From assembly GCA_963788205.1 (NCBI GenBank), contig CAWBGG010000005.1, positions 580,520 to 644,519 of the forward strand: DNA of 64,000 nt, given 5' to 3'. This document shows, in pieces, positions 1 to 9,237 of the stretch (its first letter is position 1; every line of letters starts with the position of its first letter). The position numbers and the translations under genes were made by a program. A model generated the notes under the pieces. It worked only from the letters and a program-made list of their open reading frames with translations, was not told the origin of the DNA and did no database searches. This stretch comes from CAVVMA01 sp963788205. Lineage in GTDB: Bacteria > Desulfobacterota > Binatia > Binatales > Binataceae.

Positions 1-314
1 ACGCCGTCGATCCATCCACCCGCCAGCGCCGCGACGCCGCCGACGAGCGCGCCGATCGTCAGCGTCATCGCGACCACCGTGGTTGACACGCCCAGCGAAA
101 TTCTCGCGCCCCATAGCAGCCGCGCCAGCACGTCGCGCCCCAGCGCGTCGCATCCCAGCGGATGGCCGGGGCCGGGCGGAGCAAGGACGCTTCCCAGATC
201 GATCGCGAGCGGGTCTATTCCGCATATAGCTGGCCCCGCGATCGCGGCGGTGGCCAGCATCGCGACGATCGCGCCACCAATCAGCAGTGATGGATTTCGG
301 CGCGGCAATTTCAC
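1..314 (-). CDS. DppC-like ABC transporter permease, N-terminal part
   Basis: This is the second inner-membrane permease of a dipeptide/oligopeptide ABC importer, cut by the left window edge so that only about the first 104 residues are seen. It starts with GTG, and its GTGA overlaps the stop of the upstream permease gene, so the two are translationally coupled. A first membrane segment lies at about residues 10-30. The motif HPLGCDALGRDVLARLLWGA is diagnostic of DppC/OppC proteins, where it usually reads HPLGTDxLGRDVLSR. It follows binding protein and DppB in the usual order. The family call is sure; the substrate is not known from sequence. Confidence 0.88.
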   Translation of the reverse strand, partial: MKLPRRNPSLLIGGAIVAMLATAAIAGPAICGIDPLAIDLGSVLAPPGPGHPLGCDALGRDVLARLLWGARISLGVSTTVVAMTLTIGALVGGVAALAGGWIDG

Positions 315-1231
315 GAGAGCCGGATCCGCGGATCGATCAGGCCGTAGACCAAATCGGTCGCCATGTTAACCGTCACGTAAGTCAGCGCGTAAACCAGCAC
401 GCAGCCTTCGACCAGCGGATAGTCGCGCGCGCTGATCGCGTTGATCATCAAGCGGCCCAGGCCCGGCCACGAGAAAATCATCTCGGTCACGACCGAGCCC
501 GCCAGCAGCGAGCCGGCCTCCAGCCCCAAGAGCGTAACGACCGGCGTCAGCGCGTTGCGCAAGCCGTGGCGCATTATTGCGGCGGTCTCGGAAAGCCCCT
601 TGCCGCGCGCGGTCCGCACGTAGTCGGCGTTGCGGACCTGCGCGAGGCTCTGGCGCAGCATCCGCGCCAGGATCGCGGCCAACGCCGTGCCGAGCGTGAT
701 CGCGGGAAGCACCAGATGCGACAGGCCGCCGCGCCCGGTCAACGGCAGCCATCCGAGGTCCAGCGAGAGCAGGATCATCAGCAGGGGACCGAGGTAGATG
801 TGAGGAATCGAGATGCCGAGGATCGCGAAGCCCATCGCCCCCAAATCAACCGCGCCGCCGGGATTCGCGCCGGCGATGATCCCGAGTGGGAACGCGATCA
901 GGATCGCGGCCAGCAGACCGGCGCCGGCCAGCTCGAGCGTGGCGGGAAAATGGTCGCGGATCAGCGCGGCGACCGGCGTGTGAGCCGAGATCGATTGGCC
1001 AAGGTCGCCGTGCGCCAATCCACCGAGGAACACGAGGTACTGAATTCCCAGCGGCTGATCGAGTCCCATCGCATGGCGGAGCCCCACGATGTCGGCGGGA
1101 GCGGCGTTGTCGCCGAGCATCACGAGCACCGGGTCGCCGGGCACCAGATGGATCAACGCGAAGGTCAGCGTGGTCACGCCGAGCGCGACCGGAATCATCG
1201 CGAGGATCCGGCGGATGAAGTAACGCGTCAT
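311..1231 (-). CDS. DppB-like ABC transporter permease
   Basis: Inner-membrane permease of a peptide (or nickel/opine class) ABC importer, 306 residues, the usual DppB length. The N-terminus TRYFIRRILAMIPVALGVTT followed by LIHLVPGDPV is the classic DppB start, and the EAA-type loop reads RNADYVRTARGKGLSE at about residues 195-210. Six membrane segments are expected. The ATG start overlaps the stop of the binding-protein gene by four bases (ATGA), and the end overlaps the start of dppC, so this is one operon. The substrate cannot be told from the permease. Confidence 0.93.
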   Translation of the reverse strand: MTRYFIRRILAMIPVALGVTTLTFALIHLVPGDPVLVMLGDNAAPADIVGLRHAMGLDQPLGIQYLVFLGGLAHGDLGQSISAHTPVAALIRDHFPATLELAGAGLLAAILIAFPLGIIAGANPGGAVDLGAMGFAILGISIPHIYLGPLLMILLSLDLGWLPLTGRGGLSHLVLPAITLGTALAAILARMLRQSLAQVRNADYVRTARGKGLSETAAIMRHGLRNALTPVVTLLGLEAGSLLAGSVVTEMIFSWPGLGRLMINAISARDYPLVEGCVLVYALTYVTVNMATDLVYGLIDPRIRLS

Positions 1232-2820
1232 TCGGCGGGTTCCAACCCGGCGCCCGGCGCCCCGGCGAATCTCAGGTTGGAGAACGAGCGCAGGCTGCCG
1301 TTGGGAAATGGAGTGAAGCCGGCTAGCCTCCGGCTCATCACGGCGACATTGTCCAGCCACCAAAGCGATACGTAGGGCAGATCGTCCGCGGCGAGCGTCT
1401 GCACCCGGGCGTAAATAGCGCGGCGCGCGGCGCCGTCCAGCGTTACGTCGCCCTGCTCGACCAAAGCGTCCATCTCGGGATTGGAATACGAGCCGCGATT
1501 CAGCCCCCTGGGCGGAGTCATCTTCGAGTCGAAGACCATATAGTAATGATGCGGGTCGTTGATTCCGACCCACTGCATCGAGGTGAGGTCGAAGTTGCCG
1601 CGCTGGATGTCGCTGTAGAAGGTCGCCCACTCGTTGCTGCGGACCGTCAGCGCGATACCCACGCTTCTCAGCATCGCCTGGAGCGCCTCGCCGAGGCGGC
1701 GGCCCTCGGGCGTGGCCTTGTAGACCAGCGCGAGCGGTCTCATCCCGTCGGTGCCCGCGGGATAGCCCGCTTCATCGAGCAGGCGCCGCGCCGCCGTGGG
1801 ATCGTAATTGTAGCGCGTAACGTTGCCGTCGTAGGCCCAATTCTCCGGCGTAAGCATTCCCGTCGCGACCCGCGCGGTCCCTTGCAATATCGCGGCGGCG
1901 ATCGCGTCGCGGTCGATCGCGTATGCGATCGCGCGGCGTACGCGGATATCGCGCAAACGGGGGTCGCGAAAGTTGAACGCCAGATATTGATAGGCGCTCC
2001 CCGGCGACTCGACCACCGACAGCTCCGGCCGCGCCTTCAGGTAGCCGAGCAGATACGGCTCGAGGTTGTTCTCGGCGAAATCGCATACGCCCTCAGCCAG
2101 TTCGAGCGCGCGCACGGTCGGGTCGGGCACGATCTTGAAGACGATTCCGCGCGGCGCCGCCTCGGCAGCAGGGGCGAACGGATTGCGCTCGAGCACCAAT
2201 CTTTCATCGCGCGCGAAACTCGCCAATCGGAACGGGCCGCTGCCGATTGGCGCGCCGAAACTGCCTACGGTGCCCAGCGTGCCGGACGGCACCACGCCGA
2301 GCATCGCGCTCTCCAGCGCAGGCGCATAGAGATGGCGGGTGACTATCTCGACGGTGTAATCGTCGCGCATGCCGACCGATTCGATTGGCGCCAGGCCGGC
2401 GCGTTTGGGCGACAGATTGGCCGCATCAGCGACGAAATCGTAGGTGTACTTAACGTCACGCGCGGTGAGCGCACGGCCGTCGCTGAAGCGGGCATCGCGC
2501 CGCAGATGAAAAATGAGCGAGGTATCGCTCGGCCGCTCGATACTCTCGGCCAAGTCGCCGATGAACTGGCCATGCGCGTCGATCTTGACCATCGAATCGA
2601 AGACCATCTCGGCGATCCGCGACGAGATCGCGTCGGTCGCGAAGCGCGGATCGATCGCGAGCGGCGAAGTCTCAATATCGACTTGCAGATAACCCGGCAG
2701 CTCGCGGAGCGTCGCGTTGTGCTCGCAGGCGGCCGCTTGCGAAAGTACCAGGGCCAGGAAAAAAAACCGGCGCAGTGGCGAGAGCGCCCGAATCGTGCGC
2801 GTGCGCGGCCTTGGGATCAT
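1228..2820 (-). CDS. Peptide ABC transporter substrate-binding lipoprotein (SBP family 5)
   Basis: Extracytoplasmic solute-binding protein of family 5 (DppA/OppA), 530 residues. A hydrophobic signal ending LVLSQAAAC looks like a lipobox, so the protein is probably a lipoprotein. Family features seen include LIFHLRRDARFSDGRALTARDV near residue 115, SAYQYLAFNFRDPRLRDIRVRRAIAYAIDRD in the middle, and the C-terminal YAVQT-like segment with DDLPYVSLWW. The ATG at 2820 was chosen because it begins directly before the signal peptide; an upstream extension would run into the divergent macro-domain gene. It is the first gene of the importer operon. Ligand unknown; peptides are the family default. Confidence 0.92.
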   Translation of the reverse strand: MIPRPRTRTIRALSPLRRFFFLALVLSQAAACEHNATLRELPGYLQVDIETSPLAIDPRFATDAISSRIAEMVFDSMVKIDAHGQFIGDLAESIERPSDTSLIFHLRRDARFSDGRALTARDVKYTYDFVADAANLSPKRAGLAPIESVGMRDDYTVEIVTRHLYAPALESAMLGVVPSGTLGTVGSFGAPIGSGPFRLASFARDERLVLERNPFAPAAEAAPRGIVFKIVPDPTVRALELAEGVCDFAENNLEPYLLGYLKARPELSVVESPGSAYQYLAFNFRDPRLRDIRVRRAIAYAIDRDAIAAAILQGTARVATGMLTPENWAYDGNVTRYNYDPTAARRLLDEAGYPAGTDGMRPLALVYKATPEGRRLGEALQAMLRSVGIALTVRSNEWATFYSDIQRGNFDLTSMQWVGINDPHHYYMVFDSKMTPPRGLNRGSYSNPEMDALVEQGDVTLDGAARRAIYARVQTLAADDLPYVSLWWLDNVAVMSRRLAGFTPFPNGSLRSFSNLRFAGAPGAGLEPAE

Positions 2821-2898
2821 CTTGGGATCTTGGCGCCTGCCGCCGATAATAACAGAAGTGCGCGACGTAGTCGCTTTGCGGCCAGAGGAGGCGGCGCG

Positions 2899-3417
2899 AT
2901 GGACCAGGGATGGAAATCGAAAGTGTCGCTGCGGCAGGGCGACCTGACCGAGGCCCGGGTTGACGCGATCGTCAACGCCGCCAACAACGACCTGCAACTC
3001 GGCGGCGGCGTGGCCGGAGCGATTCGGCGCAAGGGCGGCCCGGCGATTCAGCAGGAATGCGACCGGATTGGCTCAATCGCGATCGGTGAAGCGGCGGCGA
3101 CCACGGGCGGAAAGCTCGCGGCCCGCTACGTGATCCATGCGGCCAGCATGCGGCTGGGCGGAACGACCTCCGAGAAGGCGTTGCGCGATTCGACCCGCAA
3201 CTCTCTCAAGCGCGGCGCTGAGCTGAAGATCGAATCGATCGCCTTTCCGGCGATCGGAACCGGAATCGCCGGGTTCCCGACGGAGCGCTGCGCGCAGGTG
3301 ATGCTCGACGAAGCGCGCGCCCATCTGGGCGGCGCGACCACGCTCAAGAGAGTCGAATTCGTGCTGTTCGATCGGCCCGCGCTGGAGACCTTCGAGCGAG
3401 CGCTCGCCAAGATGTAG
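2899..3417 (+). CDS. Macro domain protein (ADP-ribose binding or hydrolase)
   Basis: A single macro domain, 172 residues, of the YmdB/MacroD class that binds ADP-ribose and often removes mono-ADP-ribose or hydrolyses O-acetyl-ADP-ribose. Key motifs are DAIVNAANNDLQLGGGVAGAI near residue 22, where the family has NAAN and GGGVAGAI, and the phosphate loop AIGTGIAGFP near residue 116. The ATG at 2899 is preceded by AGAGGAG at good spacing; the longer upstream reading frame lies opposite the binding-protein gene and is a shadow. It is transcribed divergently from the peptide importer. The last 40 bases and downstream DNA are repeated at 5857, between the first two NHL genes. Confidence 0.92.
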   Translation: MDQGWKSKVSLRQGDLTEARVDAIVNAANNDLQLGGGVAGAIRRKGGPAIQQECDRIGSIAIGEAAATTGGKLAARYVIHAASMRLGGTTSEKALRDSTRNSLKRGAELKIESIAFPAIGTGIAGFPTERCAQVMLDEARAHLGGATTLKRVEFVLFDRPALETFERALAKM

Positions 3418-3461
3418 TATGCAGGGGAAGTCTCTAGTACAACGACTGAAGTCAGGTTTGT
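3374..3461 (+). repeat. Direct repeat, copy 1 (macro-gene 3' end plus downstream DNA)
   Basis: This stretch covers the last codons of the macro-domain gene and the leader of the first NHL gene. It matches 5857-5944 with only scattered differences over about 88 bases, including the macro stop codon region and a following GGGGAAGT block. The simplest reading is tandem duplication of a unit carrying the end of the macro gene and a propeller gene. Confidence 0.85.
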
Positions 3462-3515
3462 AGGCTCTCGGAGAAATTGATCAAAATGGCGCGAGTCGTA
3501 CCATCGGGAGGAGAT

Positions 3516-5831
3516 TTGACGGGCTCGAACTCCGATTTGCAACGATGGGGGGCGCGCGTCGGGACGTTGCTCGCCGGTGGCGCGATCGCCGGAGCGATCG
3601 CGATGCTTGGGTTGGCTCCGCGCTCGGGCGCGACGACCGGCAGCGCCGCCAGTCCGAGTCTCAACAACGCAATGGCGGCGATTTTCGTCACCAACAACGG
3701 TTGCAACAGCGTCACGACCTACCCCGCCGGGGCCACCGGCAATGTTGCCTCCATTTCTCCCGGCACGGGCCTTTGTAGCCCCGCGAGCGTCGCTTTCGAC
3801 TCCGAGGGGAACATCTACGTCGCGAACGGCCAATTCAACACGGTGACGGTCTATCCGGCCGGGAGCAACGGGAACGTACCGCCGATCTCCACTATCGGTG
3901 GTCCCAACACGGGGCTCGACGCCCCCGGTGGCATCGCCCTGGACGCCAAGGGGAACATCTACGTCGCGAACAGCGACAGCAACACGGTGACGGTCTATCC
4001 GGCCGGGAGCAACGGGAACGTACCGCCGAGCTCGACTATCGCTGGTTCCAATAGCGGCCTCAGCTTCCCCGACGGTATCGCGCTGGACGCCAAGGGGAGC
4101 ATCTACGTCACGAACGGCGACAGCAACGCGGTGACGGTCTACTCGGCCGGGAGCAGCGGGAATGTCGCGCCGAGCTCGACCATCGCTGGTTCCAATACGG
4201 GTATCAACTATTATCCCACTGGTATCGCCCTGGATGCCAAGGGCAACATCTACGTCACGAACTACTTCAACACGGTGACGGTCTATCCGGCCGGGAGCAG
4301 CGGGAACATCGCGCCGAGCTCGACTATCGGTGGTCCCAATACCGGCCTCAGCATTCCCACTGCTATCGCCATGGACGCCAGCGGCAACATCTACGTCACG
4401 AACTCCGTCAGCATCACGGTGACGGTCTATCCGGCCGGGAGCAACGGGAACGCCGCGCCGAGTTCGACTATCGGTGGTTCCAATACCGGCCTGGACGCTC
4501 CGAGTGGTATCGGCCTGGACGCCAGTGGGAACATCTACGTCGCGAACGAGGGCAGCAACACGGTGACCGTCTATCCGGCCGGGAGCAGCGGAAATGTCGC
4601 GCCGAGCTCGACCATCGGTAGCTCCAATACGGGTCTGGACTTTCCGAGTGGTATCGCCCTGGACGCCAGCGGCAACATCTACGTCACGAACGGCAAGAGC
4701 AACACGGTGACGGTCTATCCGGCCGGGAGCAACGGGAGCGTCGCGCCGAGTTCGACTATCGGTGGTTCAAATACGGGACTGGACCGTCCCCAAGGTATCG
4801 CCCTGGACGCCAGCGGGAAGATCTATGTCGCGAACGAGTTGAGCGACACGGTCACGGTCTATCCGGCCGGGAGCAACGCGAACGTTGCCCCGAGTTCGAC
4901 CATCGGTGGTTCCAATACGGGTCTCGACCTTCCCGAAGGTATCGCGCTGGACGCCAGCGGCAACATCTACGTGGCGAACTACAACAGCACGGTGACGGTC
5001 TATCCGGCCGGGAGCAATGGGAACGTCGCGCCGAGTTCGACTATCGGTGGTTCCAATACCGGCCTCAGTTTCGCCTTTGGTGTCGCCCTGGACACCAGCG
5101 GCAACATCTACGTCACCAATGACGGCAGCGAAAACGGGGGCTCCGACACGGTGACGATCTATCCGGCCGGGAGCAATGGGAACGTCACGCCGAGTTCGAC
5201 TATCGTTGGCTCCATTACGGGCCTCAGCGATCCCTCTGGGATCGCCGTGGATGCCAGCGGGACCATGTACGTCGCGAATTTCGGAAACGATACGGTGACG
5301 GTCTATCCGGCCGGGAGCAACGGGAGCGGCGCGCCAAGCGCTACCATTGCGGGGCCCGCCACGGAACTCGCTTTACCTTCGGGAATAGCGGTCGTCCCTG
5401 GACAGGCCTCAACGCAAACGCCAACCCCAACTGAGACCTCTACCTCCGTGGCCACATCAACGCCGACACCGACTCCGACAGCCACGCCGACGCCGACGCC
5501 TATACCAGCAGGCGGGAAGCTCTCGGTCTCGACTCGCACGCTCGCCTTCGGCGCCATCAAGACGGGCAAGAGCCGTAAGCTCTCGTTCACCATCAAGAAC
5601 ACCGCGAAGAAAACGCTCTACGGCGATGTGGACGACAGCGCGCTTTCGGCTCCGTTGAGCGTGACGGTCGGCACCGGCTCGTTCGCCCTGGGCCGCAACA
5701 AGGTGCATAAGGTGACGGTCGAGGCGATGCCAACCGCAGCGGGCGCCTTCTCAGGGACGATCACCATTCATTCCGGCGATCCCAAGCATCTGACGGTTAG
5801 CGTGACGGCCAAGGGGCGCGCCAAGAAGTGA
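3516..5831 (+). CDS. NHL-repeat beta-propeller surface protein with ASH domain (paralog 1)
   Basis: Large secreted or surface protein of about 771 residues. The order is: short basic start, hydrophobic segment GALLAGGAIAGAIAM-like (about 12-32) acting as signal or anchor, twelve near-identical repeats of about 47 residues (core GNIYVxNxxxxTVTVYPAGS), a Pro-Thr linker near 640-670, and a C-terminal ASH/choice-of-anchor-D Ig-like domain. Twelve repeats would make two six-bladed propellers. I chose the TTG at 3516 because GGGAGGAG sits just upstream and because it aligns with the ATG of both paralogs; earlier TTG (3477) and ATG (3486) starts are in frame. Function unknown; such proteins usually bind partners or surfaces. 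Confidence 0.82.
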   Translation: MTGSNSDLQRWGARVGTLLAGGAIAGAIAMLGLAPRSGATTGSAASPSLNNAMAAIFVTNNGCNSVTTYPAGATGNVASISPGTGLCSPASVAFDSEGNIYVANGQFNTVTVYPAGSNGNVPPISTIGGPNTGLDAPGGIALDAKGNIYVANSDSNTVTVYPAGSNGNVPPSSTIAGSNSGLSFPDGIALDAKGSIYVTNGDSNAVTVYSAGSSGNVAPSSTIAGSNTGINYYPTGIALDAKGNIYVTNYFNTVTVYPAGSSGNIAPSSTIGGPNTGLSIPTAIAMDASGNIYVTNSVSITVTVYPAGSNGNAAPSSTIGGSNTGLDAPSGIGLDASGNIYVANEGSNTVTVYPAGSSGNVAPSSTIGSSNTGLDFPSGIALDASGNIYVTNGKSNTVTVYPAGSNGSVAPSSTIGGSNTGLDRPQGIALDASGKIYVANELSDTVTVYPAGSNANVAPSSTIGGSNTGLDLPEGIALDASGNIYVANYNSTVTVYPAGSNGNVAPSSTIGGSNTGLSFAFGVALDTSGNIYVTNDGSENGGSDTVTIYPAGSNGNVTPSSTIVGSITGLSDPSGIAVDASGTMYVANFGNDTVTVYPAGSNGSGAPSATIAGPATELALPSGIAVVPGQASTQTPTPTETSTSVATSTPTPTPTATPTPTPIPAGGKLSVSTRTLAFGAIKTGKSRKLSFTIKNTAKKTLYGDVDDSALSAPLSVTVGTGSFALGRNKVHKVTVEAMPTAAGAFSGTITIHSGDPKHLTVSVTAKGRAKK

Positions 5832-5837
5832 CGGAAA

Positions 5838-5944
5838 GCGCGGCGATGGGGACCAGGGCCCGCGCTGGAGACCTTCGAGCGAGCCTTGGCCAAGATGTAA
5901 TATGCGGGGGAAGTTTCCCGTACAACGACTAAACTCAGGTTCGC
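5838..5944 (+). repeat. Direct repeat, copy 2: internally deleted macro-gene remnant
   Basis: Bases 5857-5944 repeat 3374-3461 and so contain the end of a second macro-domain gene, with a stop codon (TAA here, TAG in copy 1), just before the second NHL gene. Bases 5840-5856 also resemble the start of the macro gene (GCGATGG then ACCAGGG), which suggests a macro copy that lost nearly all its interior. The second match is short and could be chance; the first is clear. Confidence 0.72.
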
Positions 5945-5997
5945 ACGATTTTAGCGAATTGCGTTAGACGCACATGCGTCGTACTCTGCGAGGAAAG

Positions 5998-7629
5998 ATG
6001 CGACCGAAATCCGATTTGCAACGATGGGGTGAGCGGGTCGGGGCGTTGCTCGCCGGTGGCGCGATCGCCGGAGCGATCGCGATGCTTGCGTTCGCTCCGC
6101 GCTCGGGCGCGTCGACCGACCGCACCATTCCGAGTCTTAGCAACGCCACGGCGGAGATTCTCGTCACGAACGTCGAGAACGAGTCCGGCGGCGACACCGT
6201 GACGGTCTATCCGGTCGGGAGCACCGGGAACGTCGCGCCGAGTTCCAGTATCAGTGGTTCCAATGCCGGCCTCGACGAGCCCCGTGGTATCGCCCTGGAC
6301 GCCAGCGGCAACATCTACGTCGCGAACGCCGACAGCGACACGGTGACGGTCTATCCGGTCGGGAGTAACGGGAACACCGTCGCGCCGAGTTCCAGTATCG
6401 GTGGTTCCAGTACGGGCCTGTACGTTCCCGATGGCGTCGCCCTGGACGCCAGCGGCAACATCTACGTGACAAATCAGGTCGGTGGGCCGCTCGGCACCGG
6501 CTCGGTCACGGTTTATCCGCCCGGGACCAACGGGGACATCGCGCCGAGATCGACTATCGCTGGTTCCAATACGGGCCTCAGCCATCCCTATGGTATCGCA
6601 CTGGATGCCAAGGGCAACATCTACGTCACGAACCCCACGGTCGCCACGGTGACGGTCTATCCAGCCGGGAGCAACGGGAACATCGCGCCGAGCTCGACCA
6701 TCGTTGGCCCCGGTACCGGCCTTGCCAACCCGGAGGGTATCGCCCTTGACGCCAGCGGCAACATCTACGTTGTGGACGAGAACAACACCACGGTCGCGGT
6801 CTATCCGGCCGGGAGCACCGGGAACGTCGCGCCGAGTTCGACTATCAGTGGCTCCAATACCGGCCTCAACGCTCCCTTTGGTATCGCCCTGGACGCCAGC
6901 GGCAACATCTATGTCGCGAACGCCTACCTCTCGAACCCCGCCGACAGTGCGGTGACGGTCTATTCGGCCGGGAGCAACGGGAACGCGGTGCCGAGTGCTA
7001 CCATCGCTGGACCCATGACGGAACTCGCTTACCCTGAGGGAATAGCGATCCTCCCTGGACCGACTCCAACCCCAACGGCAACTCCAACGCCTACTGCGAC
7101 GCCAACACCGACGCCGACGCCCGCCGGGACTGCAACCGCTACGTCGCAGGCGACCGGACTTCCCACGCAGTCTGGAGCGGCCACGCCTACGCCCGGCCCG
7201 ACAGCCAGTGGCTCGACCTCGACGCCGACTGTTACCTCCGGGGCCACACCAACGCCGACACCGACCCCCACGCCCACGCCGACACCCACGCCCATACCAG
7301 CGGGCGGAAAGCTCTCAATCTCGACCAAGACTCTGAACTTCGGGACCATCAAGATTAACAAGACCAAGAAGCTCTCGTTCACGATCAAGAATACCGCAGG
7401 GAAAGGCACGACCCTCAGTGGCGATGTAGACGACAGCGCGCTTCCGGATTCGCTGAGTGTGACCGCGAACGCCGGCTCGTTCAGCCTCGGCCACAACAAG
7501 TCCGTAAAGGTGACAGTCGAGGCGAGCCCAACTTCAGCGGGTGCCTTCTCAGGGACGATCACGATTGATTCCGGCGATCCCAAGCATCCGTCGGAAACCG
7601 TGACAGCCAAGGGGAAAGGGAAGTCGTAA
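5998..7629 (+). CDS. NHL-repeat beta-propeller surface protein with ASH domain (paralog 2)
   Basis: About 543 residues, built like paralog 1 but with six propeller repeats, the number expected for one six-bladed NHL propeller. The N-terminus MRPKSDLQRWGERVGALLAG carries a signal or anchor segment, almost the same in all three paralogs. A Pro-Thr-rich linker at about 350-430 is longer than in paralog 1 and includes PTPTPTPTP runs, followed by the ASH-type Ig domain (KLSISTKTLNFGTIKINKTK). ATG at 5998 with GCGAGGAAAG before it is preferred; an in-frame ATG eight codons upstream is possible. Likely arose by duplication with paralog 1, since the flanking DNA is also duplicated. Confidence 0.85.
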   Translation: MRPKSDLQRWGERVGALLAGGAIAGAIAMLAFAPRSGASTDRTIPSLSNATAEILVTNVENESGGDTVTVYPVGSTGNVAPSSSISGSNAGLDEPRGIALDASGNIYVANADSDTVTVYPVGSNGNTVAPSSSIGGSSTGLYVPDGVALDASGNIYVTNQVGGPLGTGSVTVYPPGTNGDIAPRSTIAGSNTGLSHPYGIALDAKGNIYVTNPTVATVTVYPAGSNGNIAPSSTIVGPGTGLANPEGIALDASGNIYVVDENNTTVAVYPAGSTGNVAPSSTISGSNTGLNAPFGIALDASGNIYVANAYLSNPADSAVTVYSAGSNGNAVPSATIAGPMTELAYPEGIAILPGPTPTPTATPTPTATPTPTPTPAGTATATSQATGLPTQSGAATPTPGPTASGSTSTPTVTSGATPTPTPTPTPTPTPTPIPAGGKLSISTKTLNFGTIKINKTKKLSFTIKNTAGKGTTLSGDVDDSALPDSLSVTANAGSFSLGHNKSVKVTVEASPTSAGAFSGTITIDSGDPKHPSETVTAKGKGKS

Positions 7630-7708
7630 CGGAAAGCGTGCTCGTATCGTTATCCGGCTGCAAAGCATAGAGTCCGCCTTGTAACGGTCGGATTGTTCCC
7701 TTTCATAT

Positions 7709-7733
7709 AAGCCCGGGAATCAGCCCGGGCTTT
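7709..7733 (+). terminator. Rho-independent terminator after the second NHL gene
   Basis: An eight-base perfect stem (AGCCCGGG with CCCGGGCT) around a six-base loop, followed by TTCTG. It lies 80 bases after the stop of the second NHL gene and separates it from the third. Confidence 0.7.
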
Positions 7734-7869
7734 CTGTTCGAGAGCTTCCCCGACAAACCCAATGCTTGCACGGAGGGCAATCGTGCCCAACTCCGTGCTC
7801 TGCATTCCGCAGGGGGTCGCCGTGGCGAGATGGGTTAGAAAGGGCGCAAGTCGTATCGTCGGAAATTTG

Positions 7870-9237
7870 ATGCGACCGAAATCCGATTTGCGGCGATGGG
7901 GAGCGCGTGTCGCAGCGCTGCTCGCGGGTGGCGCGATTGCTGGAGCGATCGCGATGCTGGCGTTCGCGCCGCGCTCGGGCGCCTCGACCGGCAGCACGGC
8001 CAGTCCGAGTCTTACCGGCGCAATTGGCGAAATCTACGTCACGAACCTCTCTGGCAGCACGGTGACGGTCTTTCCGGCCGGGAGCAACGGGAACGTCGCG
8101 CCGAGCTCAGCTATTGGTGGTTCCAATACGGGACTGGACAGCCCTTTTGGTATCGCCCTGGACGCCAGCGGCAACATCTACGTCGCGAACGGCGACACGG
8201 TGACAGTCTATCCGGCGGGGAGCAACGCGAACGTCGCGCCAAGCGCGACTATCGATGGTTCCAATACCGGCCTAGACGTTCCCGCGGGCATCGCCCTAGA
8301 CCACAGCAGCAACATCTACGTCGCGAACTACGGAAACAGCACGGTGACGGTCTATCCAGCCGGGAGCAACGGGAACGCCGCACCGACTTCGACTATCGGT
8401 GGTTCCAACACCGGTCTCAACGGTCCCATTGGTATCGCGCCGGACGCCAGCGGCAACATCTACGTCGCGAACCAAGGCAACGCCACGGTGACCGTCTACA
8501 AGGCCGGGAGTAACGGCAACGTCGCGCCGAGCTCGACTATCGCTGGCTCCAATACGGGCCTCAACTCTCCCTACGGCATCGCCGTGGACGTTAGCGGCAA
8601 CATCTACGTCGCGAACCAAGGCAGCTACACGGTTACGGTCTATCCGGCGGGGAGCAGTGGCAACGTCGCGCCGAGCTCGACTATCGGGGGTTCCAATACG
8701 GGCCTCAGCGGGCCCGTTGGCATCGCCCTGGATGCCAGCGGCAACATCTACGTCGCGGACTACACCGGCGGCACGGTGACGGTTTATCCGGCCGGGAGCA
8801 ACGGCAATGTCGCACCGAGCGCTGACATTGCGGGGCCCGCTACGGAACTCGATTCACCTTGGGGAATAGCGATCGGCCCCGAACAGGCTCCAGGTCAAAC
8901 AGCAACCCCAGCGCCGAGCGCGACACCGACTGCCGCTCTGACTCCCCCAACGCCAACGCCTCCGCTCACGACGCCAGCGACCACGCCGATTGTGACGCCG
9001 ATGCCGACGCCTGCTCCGGCGTCTACTCCGACTCCGGCCGGATTCGCATGCGGTCCGGCTTCCGGGAGCTGCCGAGGCCCTGGCGTGGGAGCCCGCCAAG
9101 GCAACCAGCGGCAAGCCGCCGACGCTCAAGGCGTTCAGCTTCGGCAAGCTGGCGCTGGGCGCCACGAGCCCCTCGATGACTGCGGCTTTGGAAAACACCA
9201 CCGGCAAGGCGTTGACCGTCACTGCTATCACCCTTAA
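7870..9237 (+). CDS. NHL-repeat surface protein (paralog 3), 5' part of a frameshifted gene
   Basis: First part of the third propeller paralog. It has the same signal segment (MRPKSDLRRWGARVAALLAG), six repeats of about 47 residues, and a Pro-Thr linker at about 345-395. The real coding frame ends near 9040-9090; the last 50 or so residues of this frame, rich in Arg and Gln, are out-of-frame translation. The downstream frame continues with a choice-of-anchor-D domain. An in-frame ATG at 7762 would add 36 residues, but the start at 7870 matches the paralogs. One indel joins the two halves. Confidence 0.8.
   Translation: MRPKSDLRRWGARVAALLAGGAIAGAIAMLAFAPRSGASTGSTASPSLTGAIGEIYVTNLSGSTVTVFPAGSNGNVAPSSAIGGSNTGLDSPFGIALDASGNIYVANGDTVTVYPAGSNANVAPSATIDGSNTGLDVPAGIALDHSSNIYVANYGNSTVTVYPAGSNGNAAPTSTIGGSNTGLNGPIGIAPDASGNIYVANQGNATVTVYKAGSNGNVAPSSTIAGSNTGLNSPYGIAVDVSGNIYVANQGSYTVTVYPAGSSGNVAPSSTIGGSNTGLSGPVGIALDASGNIYVADYTGGTVTVYPAGSNGNVAPSADIAGPATELDSPWGIAIGPEQAPGQTATPAPSATPTAALTPPTPTPPLTTPATTPIVTPMPTPAPASTPTPAGFACGPASGSCRGPGVGARQGNQRQAADAQGVQLRQAGAGRHEPLDDCGFGKHHRQGVDRHCYHP

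Noticed and set aside
287..3417. Long plus-strand open frames opposite the peptide importer genes
   Set aside because: They are rich in Arg, Gln and His and have no family motifs; they are antisense shadows of GC-rich genes. Only the part from 2899 (macro domain) is real.
3800..5350. Regular near-identical DNA repeats resembling a CRISPR array
   Set aside because: The period is about 141 bases, in frame, and encodes NHL blades; there are no short palindromic repeats with unique spacers.
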